Below are positions 11,790 to 23,508 of a DNA stretch of 64,000 bases, piece after piece. This DNA comes from Apostichopus japonicus (Eukaryota > Echinodermata > Holothuroidea > Aspidochirotida > Stichopodidae). Location: contig NC_092567.1 of NCBI RefSeq assembly GCF_037975245.1, forward strand, positions 2,837,214 through 2,901,213, in the 5' to 3' direction. Made by a program: the position numbers and the translations under genes. The number at the start of each line of letters is the position of its first letter. Position 1 is the stretch's first letter. The notes under the pieces were generated by a model, which saw only the letters and a list, made by a program, of their open reading frames with translations, made no database searches and had not been told where the DNA came from.

Positions 11790-13680
11790 TATGCCTAGGT
11801 CTATAATATGCACAAAAGAAACATCAAATGATGAAACCTATAACTAAACTACAAAAACAAGTGGTTGTCAAGTTTCGAAGCGGGTACTTATGCCGTAGAC
11901 TAGCTACAGTATATGATGACCTTAATATCACGCAATGTATACTACTGTATGGTACAAAACTCTTCCATAGCGTCTGTGATAATGTTATAGTCTATGAACA
12001 CGCGGTGTGGTGTTTAAAATCAATATTATGTAAAACAGTGCACAGAGAGAAAATTATAAAAGTAAAAAATATTTTCTTAGGAATCTCGACGACACAAGAA
12101 AACGCCCCGAAAAGGCCTAGTACTTGCTCACAACATCAATGAACATTTTCCTTATCTCCAACCACTATAGACAAGTCGGCCCAACCCCGGCTCGATCTGA
12201 CCCTTTTCCAGTTACAGTATGTGTAAATAACTTTTTTACGCAATGTCGATTAAAATAATCAAGCCTCAATGACTTATTGTGACGATGTATGAACGTTGCA
12301 TCAAAGACATTATAAACTGAAGCAAATGGTCAAAAGGACAGAGAAATAGTTTTCAACGACAAAAATACTGTGGTAATAATGTACTTTTTATTCTAGCAAC
12401 TCTCAACGCAGAGTGAATAAACATACTGTGAGATGAGAGTTTTTGATATTTTTCGCTAATATTTTTTTTTATTCCAGTAATAAATTGCTTTAGGATACTT
12501 GTTCGTTTAAGAGGTTATGATGCCCAGTCCAAAAAGTACAAAATACGATTACAACGATTACAATGCTTTCCTGTAATATATTTGTAAGTTGTGCAGCTAT
12601 CAAGTTGCTACTTCATGCTGCGATTCAGCACGAGGAAGGATTTGATGCAATTATTTTACCAACTTAACCATCTGAGAGCTGTGAGGGCATTTAACTATAA
12701 AGTTTAGTATTAAGTTCTTACAACTTACCAATTTCAGGTTTCTAGCTTGTCTTAATATATAATTTATTAGGTTTGTTAAGTTGCTCTGATGTACAAAAAA
12801 AATAGTCTTTTACAGATTATAACTCAAAACGCGTCACGTTGAAAAAAATTGATAACTGTTGTTTTAATAGAAGAGTTATGGTACCACCCTGTTTGTACAA
12901 ACATTTCAGGAGGGTATTTTGCCCTATTATTAAATGGAGAACCCTCAAACTTTGGGATGTTACAAATCAAAAATACAATTTTCTGTTGTGATGTTCCATA
13001 TTTGTGTGAGCCTGGATATTGTACTTCAAGTTCATTCAATTAAATAATCTGCAAAATCCATTGTCACATAAACAAATACTAGTTACAATGTACTGTCTGC
13101 TTCTGGTTTAATTCACTTAAAAGACATTACTTTACAATAAATATCAATAGACACATATATGTACAGTGTGTATTAGAATGTGTAAACTTCTCAAAAAAGG
13201 CAGAAAGTTTGGTCAATCTGCATATATATTGACAATAACCCATATGCGTGTGGTTGTGAAAAATGACGACAATTCAGTTTGCCTCAAATATTGGTTGAAT
13301 TGGATCTAATCAATACACTGGGTCAAACTTTTTTTTACTGTATTTCATTTAAAATTATCATATGCAAAATGACTAGAATTATGTCGCGTTTAGGAGATTA
13401 AAACTTGCTCCTGCCTAAATGCACCAGCATCGATAAATAGATGAATACATTTTGTGCGGGTTATTTGTGTCGAAGGTAAATGATAATGTATGGTGACGAA
13501 AACCAGCAGCAGGATCAGGTTATATTGAGAGATTTGAGGTTTTCATCAACATTTGCTATAACAGTCCTTCGGTTAAAAGAAGATACACTATAACAGATTA
13601 CAACACACTGAGAACACCACAATATTTTAGCCATATGTTTTCATGGTATACGTGTAAGTATACGTGGTTCTACTATACAC
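11790..13680. other. non-coding stretch, nothing recognised
   Basis: AT-rich, with short chance frames only (the longest, 104 codons at 11828-12142, has no recognisable motif). No repeat unit or transposon end stood out. Confidence 0.5.
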
Positions 13681-13689
13681 GAGCTGCTA

Positions 13690-14630
13690 TATAGGATCGA
13701 CTGTACAGCATCCACAATAACAAATCTACTATGCCTGATCCGCGATGAAGATCCATTATAAACGTGGTCCGCGATGAAGATCCATTATAAACGATCCGCT
13801 TTACACGATCCACTATGCTGGATCCACTTTACAGGATCGACTATATATGATCCAATATGCTGGATGCAATGTTAACGATCCACTGTGCTGAAACCACTTT
13901 ACATGATCACTATTCTGGATCCACCACGCAAGATCTACTATGCACTATTTACGATCATCTATGTTGAAAGATGAAAGATTAAAGATACACTATAAAGGGT
14001 CATATATGTATTACTCACTATACCCAATCCATATGCAGGATCTACTATGCACATTCCGCTATATACGATAAATTATAAACGATCCACTTTACACGATTCA
14101 CTATACTGGATCCACTTTACAGGATCCACTATACATTATCTAATATACAGGATCCAATATGCTGGATCCACTATGCAAGATCCAGTATACACGATCCTCT
14201 TTACATTAATTATTATACATGATGCACTATACAGGATCCAATATCTACCATACACTATACATGATGCAATATACAGGATCCAATATGCAGGATCAACTAT
14301 TTATCATCCACTATACGTGATCAGTATGCTGGATCCACAATGCGTGATCTGATATGCGTACTCCACTATATATGATCACTATGCTGGATCTTCTAAACAT
14401 GAAACACTGTAAACGACACTATACATAATCCACTATTCACATTTTATTGTACAGGATCCGATATGCATGTTCAAATATATATGATCCGTTATACAAAACC
14501 TAAAATACAGAATACACTATACGAGATCCACCATACGTGACTTACTATACGAGATTTATTATACATGGTCCACCATGTATGAAACAATATACGCGATCCA
14601 CTTTACATGATCCACTATACAGAATCCACA
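13690..14630. repeat. GATCCACTATAC satellite (~17-19-bp units)
   Basis: About fifty degenerate units of the form (A/G)GATCCACTATACA or GATCCAATATGCTG run for 0.94 kb. Point changes and small indels between units indicate an old array. The 101-codon frame at 14047-14352 merely translates the repeat. Confidence 0.9.
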
Positions 14631-14639
14631 TAGACATGT

Positions 14640-16720
14640 ATACGTTCATCTTGATAATATTTGCAATGGGAAAATTAAACAATTCTGTTATATGGTTATA
14701 TCGTTCATGAACAGTATCTCATGCTTGAAAATACCGATTTGGTTTGGGTGGAAAATGAAGTAATAAACATGTTTCAATCCGGCACTACACGTAACCGAAA
14801 CAAAACGGAAACCGAAACGATAGTGACGTTAGCTATGATAATATTCGATATTTATCACACTTCTATAGATACGTAAATGAACTGTACAAAGTTATTACAT
14901 ACTTTTCACCATCGCAAGCGATTACTGTTTGGGGTCATTGTATCTTACGTGACGATTGTTATTATTATCTTGATATGCCCAGCCCTAGAAAATAGGAGAT
15001 TTAGAAGATACAGAGACTTACCTTAACTCATATAAGTTTACAGAATATCCTTTGATAAAAGTTATTAGACACTTTCTAATGTCGTTGCTCCACGGACGCT
15101 AGAATATCCAGGTATTTTTACATATAACGAGTATCTGAATGTGAAATACCGAATTTTGTGACAATCCAGCTGACGTTGACGAATTTCAATCGTAACATAA
15201 AATTCATATAATACGCTTTCAATAATGTCTTAAAACTATTGGGAATACACTACCACAATATCTAAACTACTCGACAGTCTAAAAAAATGAGGAGGGTCGC
15301 TTAGCTTCCTCAACCTGAAAAGAGAGCTTAAGTGATACTTCCTGCTTTTAAGTAAATGTAATGTTTCCTGGTACTCAAGAGGGGGGGGGGGAGGTCTGGG
15401 GGGTCGCTCGGTAGGTTTATGATATACAGTAAAGTATAGGAATATGTTATGATGGCATGTCTTGCTAGACTGATACACATTAATGGAAGCGATGTTATTA
15501 CCTATTGACAACGCCTTAACTAATGTACATCTGTTTTAGCAATTCAGTGCATAGTTCTGTTATATTTATACATAGCTTGAATAACAGCCAACGGTAAAAA
15601 ATATTGGTATTCAGAAATGTAACATTAAATTTGTCCTTAGAAACTAATACTGCTTAAATCCAACCTCCACATGTCACAGTCATTTGAACTTCCTCTTTTA
15701 GTTCGTAATATTAGTTTTACTTTGGAGAACCGCAAAAGTTCATACAACCCAGCTAACCACGACCAATTCCTTCATAGTGTGTGCAGTTTGTCTTAGTCAA
15801 TGATGTATGACGGTAGCAAGCAACAATGGTATGTAGGTGTTATTTCTAACTCTGGTAATTAAACAAAGCAGCACTGGTATTCATCGCCCAATGTAACGGA
15901 GACAATCACATAGAAATTCTGTTATAATTATTCATTCGGTTGTGACGATTTGGTAGATTGTATTTTGGCTGAAATGGTTCCGACTGCATGTGTGTTATAA
16001 ACAGCACACTATTACACGTCTATATTGCAAATCCTTATAGTACACACATCACCCGTTGTGTGCTTCCATTACATATGTACAACGATACGATGACATCAAC
16101 GAAAACGATATTCACTATTACGAGGAATGACATATCACATAATAAGCTACGTTACTTATTGAAGGCAAGGTTTCAAAGTAATTTTTGTGTACCTGTTGGA
16201 ATATTTTTTATTTCATCTTAAATAGAGGTACGCTTTGAAGTTTGGTGATACATGCTTTATAGGAAACACAAATCAACCTCACGTATCGTCGTAATTGACT
16301 ATGCCTAGTATAAGGTATAAATATTATACGGTAACTATCATTTCTTTTGTATTAAATTAGCTCTGAATCACAACCATCCCCCTCCTCCACGAATTACACA
16401 GTGAAGCCTTAGTCCTAGATGTAACCTTAAAGAATGTAAAAGGTAAACAAATGTCACGTGAACTAGTTAGATAATTGTGGAGAGAGCGAGAATGACAATA
16501 GTAGTATACACCCTTGACAGGACCAGAGATAATGTCTTTACAGAAAGGTTCACGATTCAAAGAGAAATAAGGATACATTTTTAGTCTAATATGAATAATA
16601 AATAATGATATTGCTTAGGGAAACATTAAATACCTTAACATCGACGTCCACAAATTCTTGAAAGTATTTCTACATCAGCTTAATTATAGTGTGTTATTGT
16701 TAGTATTATATAATATTTTA
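14640..16720. other. non-coding stretch with one poly-G tract
   Basis: No exon with supporting splice sites and no clear transposon end was seen. A G-run lies at about 15380-15390. Frames at 15236-15511, 15988-16221 and 16357-16578 have no recognisable product. Confidence 0.5.
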
Positions 16721-16723
16721 TAT

Positions 16724-17117
16724 ACATCCTATACAGCCATCCTATCTATCATATCCATCCATCATATCCATCCATCTATCCTATCCGTCCAATATATATA
16801 TCCATCATATCAATCCTATCTATCCATCCTATCATTCTATCGTATCCATGCATCGTACAAATCGTATCCATCCATCCAATCCATCCATCCAATCTATCCA
16901 TCTATTCCTGCCATCATATCCATCCATCCTATCCATCCATCCATCCTATCTATCATATCCATCCATCCTATCCATCCACCATATCCATCCAATCCATCTA
17001 TCCAATCCATCCATCCAATCTATCTATCTATTCCTATTTGTGTATATGCCATCATATCCATCCTATCCATCCATCCTATACATCCATCCTATCCATCCTA
17101 TCCATCATATCTATCAT
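16724..17117. repeat. ATCC-based simple-repeat array, left copy
   Basis: Imperfect (CCAT)n units with interspersed CCTAT/CATAT run for about 390 bp. The 153-codon frame over it reads Ile/His/Pro/Ser/Tyr repeats and is an artefact. A similar array in the same strand sense lies at 25560-25904, on the other side of the SAM-domain gene. Confidence 0.92.
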
Positions 17118-17120
17118 AAG

Positions 17121-17198
17121 TAACAACAGCGCTGTATTCGCATCACGATAACATGTGTTACAGGTGGCACAGTAATTACTGCAAAGCTGTTACACGTA
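17121..17198 (+). repeat. left arm of a ~62-bp inverted flank pair
   Basis: The reverse complement (ACGTGTAACAGCTTTGCAGT, AATTACTGTGCCACCT, ATGTTATCGTG) matches 25489-25550 at roughly four bases in five, by eye. The pair brackets the 7.5-kb SAM-gene element, and each arm adjoins an ATCC array. Confidence 0.65.
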
Positions 17199-17562
17199 GA
17201 ACTACGAGTCCGAAAGGTGAAAATGCGCGGCGGCTGGGTAACGTACACTCTAAAAAAGATGGGTAATATTTTCTGGGCAAATGCTCGGTTGGGGAGTTCT
17301 TTAACAATATTGGGCAAAATCCCTGCTCTATGTGTTGACCAACTTATAGTAAAACAGAATTTAGTAAACCGCTGTGCAAAGTGAATGAAATATACCCAAC
17401 ATTTGGTAAGCGTCCCGCCAAATCGAAAGTCACTGGTACTGACTGGGGCGACGCGCACATCTGCGACGAAAAAATGAACGTTTTGCCTATACATTTGTGT
17501 GTGTTTGCATGGACAAACACCGTACGTTACGTATCATCGCATAGCTCATACATACAGTGTAG

Positions 17563-17657
17563 ATGACGAGTGTAGATGAAAATATAGAAGATTGGCAGGC
17601 CTATCGAAGAAATCCTACAAAAATGGGGGGTTGAAGAGCTGATAGACAAGTTTCAAG
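17563..17657 (+). CDS. SAM gene exon 1 (start and first SAM helices; +1 frameshift)
   Basis: ATG at 17563 gives MTSVDENIEDWQ. The SAM frame (PIEEILQKWG...) is one base off, starting at 17600, with an in-frame TAG at 17585-17587 upstream of it. The Trp of IEDW stands just where a SAM domain normally has its first Trp, so a 1-base gain (or 2-base loss) around 17596-17600 is the simplest reading. The donor is CAAG|GTAAGA at 17658, phase 1. If the upstream frame is not coding, an acceptor at ...TATAG (17587) is the alternative. Confidence 0.65.
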
Positions 17658-20600
17658 GTAAGAATGTACTATTGAAGAGCAGGCTAACAAAATTACAAAC
17701 CTATATTATGTTGATATGAAAATGATGTAAATATTGGTATACAAAGAGATAGCGTCAGGTAAGGTCGAAAAGCATAATGAGTAACGTTACTCGATAGGTT
17801 AAACGTAACTTAACTAGTGTAGCCTAGGTCCAGATTAGGCCTAGCTTTTGGCTATATTTAATATTGTTATACTACTACTAGTAGCTGCAACGATCGAATT
17901 GGAATTGTATTGATGTTAATATTGACGAAAGACATTGGGACCTAACTTGACACCAGATAACCGTGCATGAAATTCATTAATGTACAAGTTCCAAGGGTAC
18001 GTAGATAGTAGGAGTAGTGTACGTAGTACTTTTCTAGCCTACGTACTTAGCCTATATGCTACTGGCCAACTAGCACAGGTTTAACGTTAGGCTATGCCAA
18101 ATTTGCTCAATCGAATTTGTACAAATTAAGCTACCAAGCAAACCCTACCGTCTGACGTTAGGTCTAGTAACCTAGGGTTGTGCCCAGGAATTTTTAAATT
18201 TAGAATTAGCGAACTGGTTGTTATTCTAGTGACAGATTGGGGAAGGGTCAAAACGAGGGGAAATGTCAACTCGAGTCAAACTCAACGTGAGAGTAGGGGG
18301 ATGGAAGTCAAATTAAATTTGCTCAGTATCAGATACCAGATTATGCTACTTTTGGAGCCCTTAAAAATGACGATGTCTTTGAATATTTACTTCAAACATA
18401 ACCACTTAACGTAGTTTAAGCCTGTATTACCCTAGCCAATACATTGTAACTTAAAAAAAATGGTAAGATTGAGAACAAATCCTGTAGGCTATGGGCATTG
18501 GAATAGGGCCAAGTTAGTTTAGTGATCACTATATGTGCACCAGTTAACTGCTTACTTGCGTGAAGCTAGCAGCCATTAAGACTAAGAGCAGCCACTAACA
18601 CTGTAACAGCATTCATCATTTCATCATTGATATTGAGCTATATATGTATCAGAGCACTGTCTGTGCTTGAACTTAGTGGCCGCTAGCTTCAATGAGGCAA
18701 ATCGCTTGCATATAATGACAAATGCAGTATTCAGATCCAGTAACTAACGGTACGTACAGTAGGTCACATGCAAAGCTCGCCAACGATAATAAGCTACGCC
18801 TATGTAGGTTAACTATATATGAGCTGATGCTTTAACGATGCAAACTACCACAATAATTTAGAACGTAAGATTGATTTAATACTATACACAACATTTTAAG
18901 TGTAGAATTTCAAAATTTCTATCAGTAATTGAGTAATATAGGTTAGATATTTGAAGTTTTCCTTGCACCAGATGGATATAGTGAACAGCGTAATTGGCGA
19001 TTTTTGATATAGTGCTGGGTGAAAATGTTCAGTGCTGGGCGGAGCCAACAGACTTAGGCACCGTACTTTATAGTGCAACTAAGTGTAATACAAGTTTACA
19101 ATGTACAACACTGTAAGATGGGGCACTAATGGCAAAATATAAAGGGCATGATGGTGCAGCTTCTTTCAGCTGTGGGTTATGTCAAGCCATGCATCAGATA
19201 TACCTTGATGGCAATGAATTTAATTGTTGTCACAATTGTGCATGGTTGTATTTATTAATGTTGCAACCACTGTCATAAAAGGGGGGGGGGGGGTTAGGGC
19301 ACTGTTCAGTCAGTGGTAATAATGAATATATACAATATAAATTAATTTTAAGGGATGTTCCTGCAAATAAATTAAAGCTGCAAACTGTGACAAGTGTTAT
19401 CACTGAGGATGCTTTGCAGGTTAGACCAGAAAAATAAATTGCCCAATACCACAAACAAATTAACATGTGCTAATAGTATATGGAACTTCCTTCAAAACTG
19501 ACTTCAAAGTTAAAATTTGAAAGCAAAAGCTTCCAATAGGGCAGCATCCATCAAAATCCAGTCCTATTACAGTCAAATGATTATGACTCCCGAAGCTTTC
19601 AAACTTTGCTGCCAATGCTAAGTTGTGGTTCATTGTTTTTCTTCTTTTTTTTCTCAACAGAAAATGGAATTGATGTGACTGCATTCGCCTTGTTGGATGA
19701 ATTAAGTATAAAAGAATTGATTCCTACAGTCGGACTGAGACTGACATTTTTAAAGGGTTGGCGAGAAGAGGTAAGCTCTAAAGATGTCATGCACCTCTTT
19801 CAAATGCCTTAGGACTATAGAAGGAGGCAACAAGAAACTTTTTTTCCACCTCAAGCATGTACATGGCATTGCCAATAAAAGCAGGGTCAAAGTTGTTTGC
19901 AGTCAAGGTAAATGTGTGCTAACATTTAATACATTATGTGGCTACAAAAGCTTGTAAAGACTATATCTCTATAACAATTATAATGGATTGATTACAACAG
20001 ATGCCTTGTGGTGAGTGAAGTCTGCCTGTTTCTTGGGGTAGCTATAACAAGAATAGTAACAATGAGGCATGACTTAAATTATCCTTTCTCAGTTTTAGTA
20101 GGATAGATTTCTATCATCTTTTGCAGGATAGTGGTACTGTAGGTACATATTACATATTGAGTAACATCATCCAGATGAATACCTAAAGTTGTATATAACA
20201 GCATTAACAAGCCTACCCAGTTCATGCAGTCAGCATACAAGAGTAAGTGCAATAAGCCCGCACAAAGCAAAAACAATTACATAGAAGTTACTTTACAATT
20301 CATTTCTCAGCACCAGTAGCACCTGAAAATGAAGAAGAACTTGTTATGATGAATCAATGGCTTAAATACAACAAGGAACCTGAAGACCAAGTTACTGTTT
20401 TCATGGGGAAAACAGCTTTCTACCGCCAAAAGAGAATAAAAGAAAGTCTGGGGAGTGTTAACACCACCATTGCTGAGTTTCCGTGATTGTTGGACCCAGG
20501 AATGGTAAAATTCTATTAAATACTTTGCTTTTTTTTTAATGATTAATATGATTGCACCTGACACTCATTCCAGCCAAGTTAGGCATTTTCATATATTTTT

Positions 20601-22322
20601 TTATCTTTAAAGACAGCTGGCTATAGACAAATTTGATTTGTTTTTGTAAGGCTTAAATGAAAGTTGTGTATGTAAAATCTGCAGGTAATCTTATGTTCTT
20701 ACACATTGAGGGGGAATAGTAAAGCAGAATGCCAAACAGTGTTCACTGATAGTTTGTTCTCATGAAACCATCGTTACCCTGGGTTACTTTATGTATGTTG
20801 TTTGGCTGTTAAAGGTCTGAAATAATTATCATTAGTTATCATTTAATCCACAAATAATTGGGTTCCACAGTAACTATTTTCTAAGCTTTTTAATGTGTGA
20901 GTCTTTCCATGTATAGCATGCAGCTGTTCCCAAAAAGAGTCATGTTCCACTGGTGACTTAAAAAAACTATTTCATTTTCATTTTAGATTGAGCAAGACTT
21001 TGCATTGCTGTATCCATCAAGATCAAACAAACTCTATCAAAGATGGGAGAAGGTGGCAAGAAAAGTGATTTTATACAGCCAACAGCTAAATTGGAGGGAG
21101 GTCCTAGGTATGCAGAATACAAAAATTGATGACCTCACAAAGGGTAAGCCTAAATATACAAAACAAACAGACATATGTTGACTTGTTGGTCCATCAAATT
21201 AGATTCTCATGAGCTGTAGGTACATGAATGGTGATATTGACAGTAAAGTATGCTCACTGCTTTGTACTTAAAATACGGTTCCTGCAATTAATAGTATGCT
21301 GCCTCTCATTGGTGATTGCTGTTCAAAAATCAAGGAATAGAGCCTTTTTATTGTTGGACAATTAGAAAAAACCTTTTAAATGGTTAATAATGAAGTCTAA
21401 CATTGGGTTAAGTTTTAGGGGGACTCCAAGCCTGTGGTACTCTCACATTGGCAAGGCAATATTTCTATCTTTACATCAATCAGGCAATGTAAATGGCACA
21501 TGCATGTCAGTGACAACCCTTTATCAGACTGTGTCTCTGTGAATCTGTCCATGCACATGCACCATTGTGTATTGATATATGATCATATCTTGTGAGGTTG
21601 TTATCCTTAATTTATTCCTGTTAATAGAAATAGGTCACCAGCCAGAGGTCAAAATCTGCAAAGTGCCTCTTCTAGAGACTATACAAAAATTTTCACGTAA
21701 TGAATATTTGGAAACTTGGTTGTTTAACGTTACCAAAGGTTAGAATGTATACTGCTTCTCTCATTACTACAATGAAAGTTTAACAATGGAAGTGATTCTC
21801 ATAAACAGAAATTTTAAAGGGTGCCTAAATATTATATTTTGTATTCTGCAGAAATTTAACTAGCCAGTTTTAAGGGGTGAATAATTAACAGTTTAACTGT
21901 TTTTATCTTCACAGAAGAAACAAAGAATCTGGCCTTTTCCCTGTTAGCTATCATATTCAGAAGTGGAAGGAGTGGAAAGGGTACAAAGGGTCACAACTCA
22001 GCAAATGATTCAGTAAACTGCTTCATTGATGTGCAACCAGTAAGTTTTTCTACATCTCCATTTGAATGCAGGGCTCAAACAGCAGGTTTGAAATAGTGAC
22101 TCAAATAACTGGGAAGCTCAGACAGATCTCATATTTGATGTGTATATCAACCATATTCAGTAAAAGAAGTCTTCCTTTTTTTCTGGGGGGGGGGGTCAAA
22201 TGTTATTTGAGGTCACTGGGTAAAATTTTTGAAAGTTTTCTTGACAGCTCCAGTAAAATGGGGAGCTTAGAGGGATCTCAAAATTGTTGAAGACTGCTCA
22301 TTTATATTTACATTTATATTTT

Positions 22323-22373
<51 letters not shown>

Positions 22374-22781
22374 TAGCTACATGGTTTTTTTAATTTGTGT
22401 CATTTCATGAAATTGTAGATAACTACACTTCTTAAAATATTGCATTTTTCTTTCTTTCCATAGGAAGTGTTTGACATAGACCAATATGTAAAGACCCTCA
22501 AAGCAACAGAAACCCCACAGCCATTTGTTGTGTGCAGGGGAAGTCGGATAACTCCATCACAAACTTATGTCATCATAGAACGGAATGCACTCCCTCAGCA
22601 GTCACTCATGAAAGCTATTGACTTATGCTTTAAGGCCATGTACATATTTGACATTGAATATCAACCAACATGTAAGATTGCATGGCAGTTTTTGCAGGTT
22701 GTGATCTATGACTTCACTGAGGCAAGCATCACAAGTTCCATTCGAAATCTGCGTGCATTCATCGCATCAGATTCAAAGTAG
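17563..22781 (+). CDS. SAM-domain protein gene, SAMD3-like family (8 exons; two apparent lesions)
   Basis: Eight exons with consistent GT-AG boundaries and matching phases run from 17563 to a TAG at 22779-22781 and would encode about 375-385 residues. Order: an N-terminal SAM domain (EEILQKWGVEELIDKFQ, then IDVTAFALLDELSIKELIP); a linker; a middle region with IEQDFALLYPSRSNKLYQRW; and a C-terminal domain with QPFVVCRG, YVIIERNALP and LCFKAMYIFDIEY. SAM domains mediate protein-protein or RNA binding. The C-terminal pattern matches, from memory, a large group of fish and invertebrate proteins labelled SAMD3-like, whose role is unknown. Two problems are seen: the ATG frame (17563) is one base out of phase with the SAM frame, and exon 4 has TGA at 20484-20486 where the frame otherwise continues. 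It may be a pseudogene, a null allele or contain assembly errors. Possible poly(A) signals are AATAAA at about 24245 and 24450. Confidence 0.82.
19661..19770 (+). CDS. SAM gene exon 2 (core of SAM domain)
   Basis: The acceptor TTTTTTTTCTCAACAG ends at 19660 and the donor GTAAGC begins at 19771. The 110-bp exon enters at phase 1 and leaves at phase 0. It encodes ENGIDVTAFALLDELSIKEL followed by IPTVGLRLTFLKGWREE, the hydrophobic pattern of SAM helices 2-5. Confidence 0.9.
19856..19907 (+). CDS. SAM gene exon 3 (short linker exon)
   Basis: The acceptor CTTTTTTTCCACCTCAAG ends at 19855 and the donor GTAAAT starts at 19908. The 52-bp exon takes phase 0 in and phase 1 out, exactly what exon 2 and exon 4 require. 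It encodes HVHGIANKSRVKVVCSQ, with no known motif. Support is mainly splice-site and phase fit. Confidence 0.65.
20311..20504 (+). CDS. SAM gene exon 4, with in-frame TGA
   Basis: The acceptor CATTTCTCAG ends at 20310 and the donor GTAAAA begins at 20505; phase 1 in, phase 0 out. It encodes APENEEELVMMNQWLKYNK, then a segment with FMGKTAFYRQKRIKESLG and AEFP, a TGA at 20484-20486, then LLDPGM. The TGA lies where CGA (Arg) would give CCGCGA, so a CpG C-to-T transition would explain it. There is no frame disruption on either side. Confidence 0.8.
20987..21143 (+). CDS. SAM gene exon 5
   Basis: The acceptor TTCATTTTCATTTTAG ends at 20986 and the donor GTAAGC begins at 21144; phase 0 in, phase 1 out. 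It encodes 52 residues beginning IEQDFALLYPSRSNKLYQRW and ending KIDDLTK. This is the F..LYP..S.KL...W signature of the SAMD3-like middle region. Confidence 0.88.
21628..21738 (+). CDS. SAM gene exon 6
   Basis: The acceptor ATTCCTGTTAATAG ends at 21627. The donor is GTTAGA at 21739 (a weaker +3 T). Phase 1 in and out, 111 bp. It encodes IGHQPEVKICKVPLLETIQK then FSRNEYLETWLFNVTK. Confidence 0.85.
21915..22039 (+). CDS. SAM gene exon 7
   Basis: The acceptor TTTTATCTTCACAG ends at 21914 and the donor GTAAGT begins at 22040; phase 1 in, phase 0 out. It encodes EETKNLAFSLLAIIFRSGRS followed by GKGTKGHNSANDSVNCFIDV and QP. The following intron holds a (TA)n run. Confidence 0.87.
22319..22370. repeat. 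(TA)n microsatellite in intron 7 of the SAM gene
   Basis: An almost pure TA run of about 50 bp, interrupted by one AAAT, about 95 bp upstream of the exon-8 acceptor. Confidence 0.95.
22464..22781 (+). CDS. SAM gene exon 8 (terminal coding exon)
   Basis: The acceptor TTTTTCTTTCTTTCCATAG ends at 22463. The exon stays open in phase 0 to TAG at 22779-22781, giving 105 residues. It contains QPFVVCRGSRITPSQTYVII, then ERNALPQQSLMKAIDLCFKA, then MYIFDIEYQP and WQFLQVVIYD. This is the conserved C-terminal domain of the family and ends in a Ser/Arg-rich tail. Confidence 0.92.
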   Translation, partial: EVFDIDQYVKTLKATETPQPFVVCRGSRITPSQTYVIIERNALPQQSLMKAIDLCFKAMYIFDIEYQPTCKIAWQFLQVVIYDFTEASITSSIRNLRAFIASDSK

Positions 22782-23508
22782 TTCTTTTATTCCTAACTAT
22801 TCATTGTATTTATATCATGCATTACATCTTGATAGAACAAATTTAAAGTGTAAATACTGTGTAAAATTACAGATGATTTTTCTTAACTTCCATTGTTCTA
22901 TTACTTAGCTTTCATGGCTTGGCGTTCAAGGAATTTGGTGAATTACAGTATCAGTTAACTTGGTTTCATCATTCATGTTTAAGTGTTTGCCATTTTATTT
23001 CATACTGAATCAGCCAAAAATAATTTGTTTTAATAGATTATATTCATTAACACCATCACAGTAATGTCTTACAAAATCAGTTAATATTTCGGAAAACCTG
23101 TGCATAGAGTACTAACATGACATGATGGTACCCATAGCTTTGGTTTAGCATCACAATGATCTGGTGTTAGCTAACCAGTCTCGTTCCAACAAAACTAAAA
23201 TGTAATTAAATGTTGAAACATAAGATATGTGTTTCCACCTGTGCTGTCTCATTTGGATTAGTTTTCTATTACTGATAGAAGATTTAATATGGGAATCAGC
23301 CTTTGGTCATCTTTTAAAGCTTATCTAGACTTGCGCCAAAACAGTTTCTGATTTATGATCCTGCGCCCATAGCAGTTTCTGATTCATGATCCTTAAACTG
23401 TTGATTACATGGGTTGGTAATGCTTCCCTGCTCATATATTTCTTGAATTTGAGAACTAACCAGGCACAGTGTAAAAATAAACACATTTTGATAAACAATG
23501 ACAGGAGA

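Noticed and set aside
14047-14352. 101-codon frame
   Set aside because: Entirely inside the GATCC satellite.
16658-17123. 153- and 91-codon frames rich in Ile/His/Pro/Ser/Tyr
   Set aside because: They translate the ATCC simple repeat in two frames; there is no initiation or splice support.
20484-20486. TGA in exon 4 as selenocysteine
   Set aside because: No reason to expect a selenoprotein in a SAMD3-like family and no SECIS-like structure recognised; a CpG transition from CGA is simpler.
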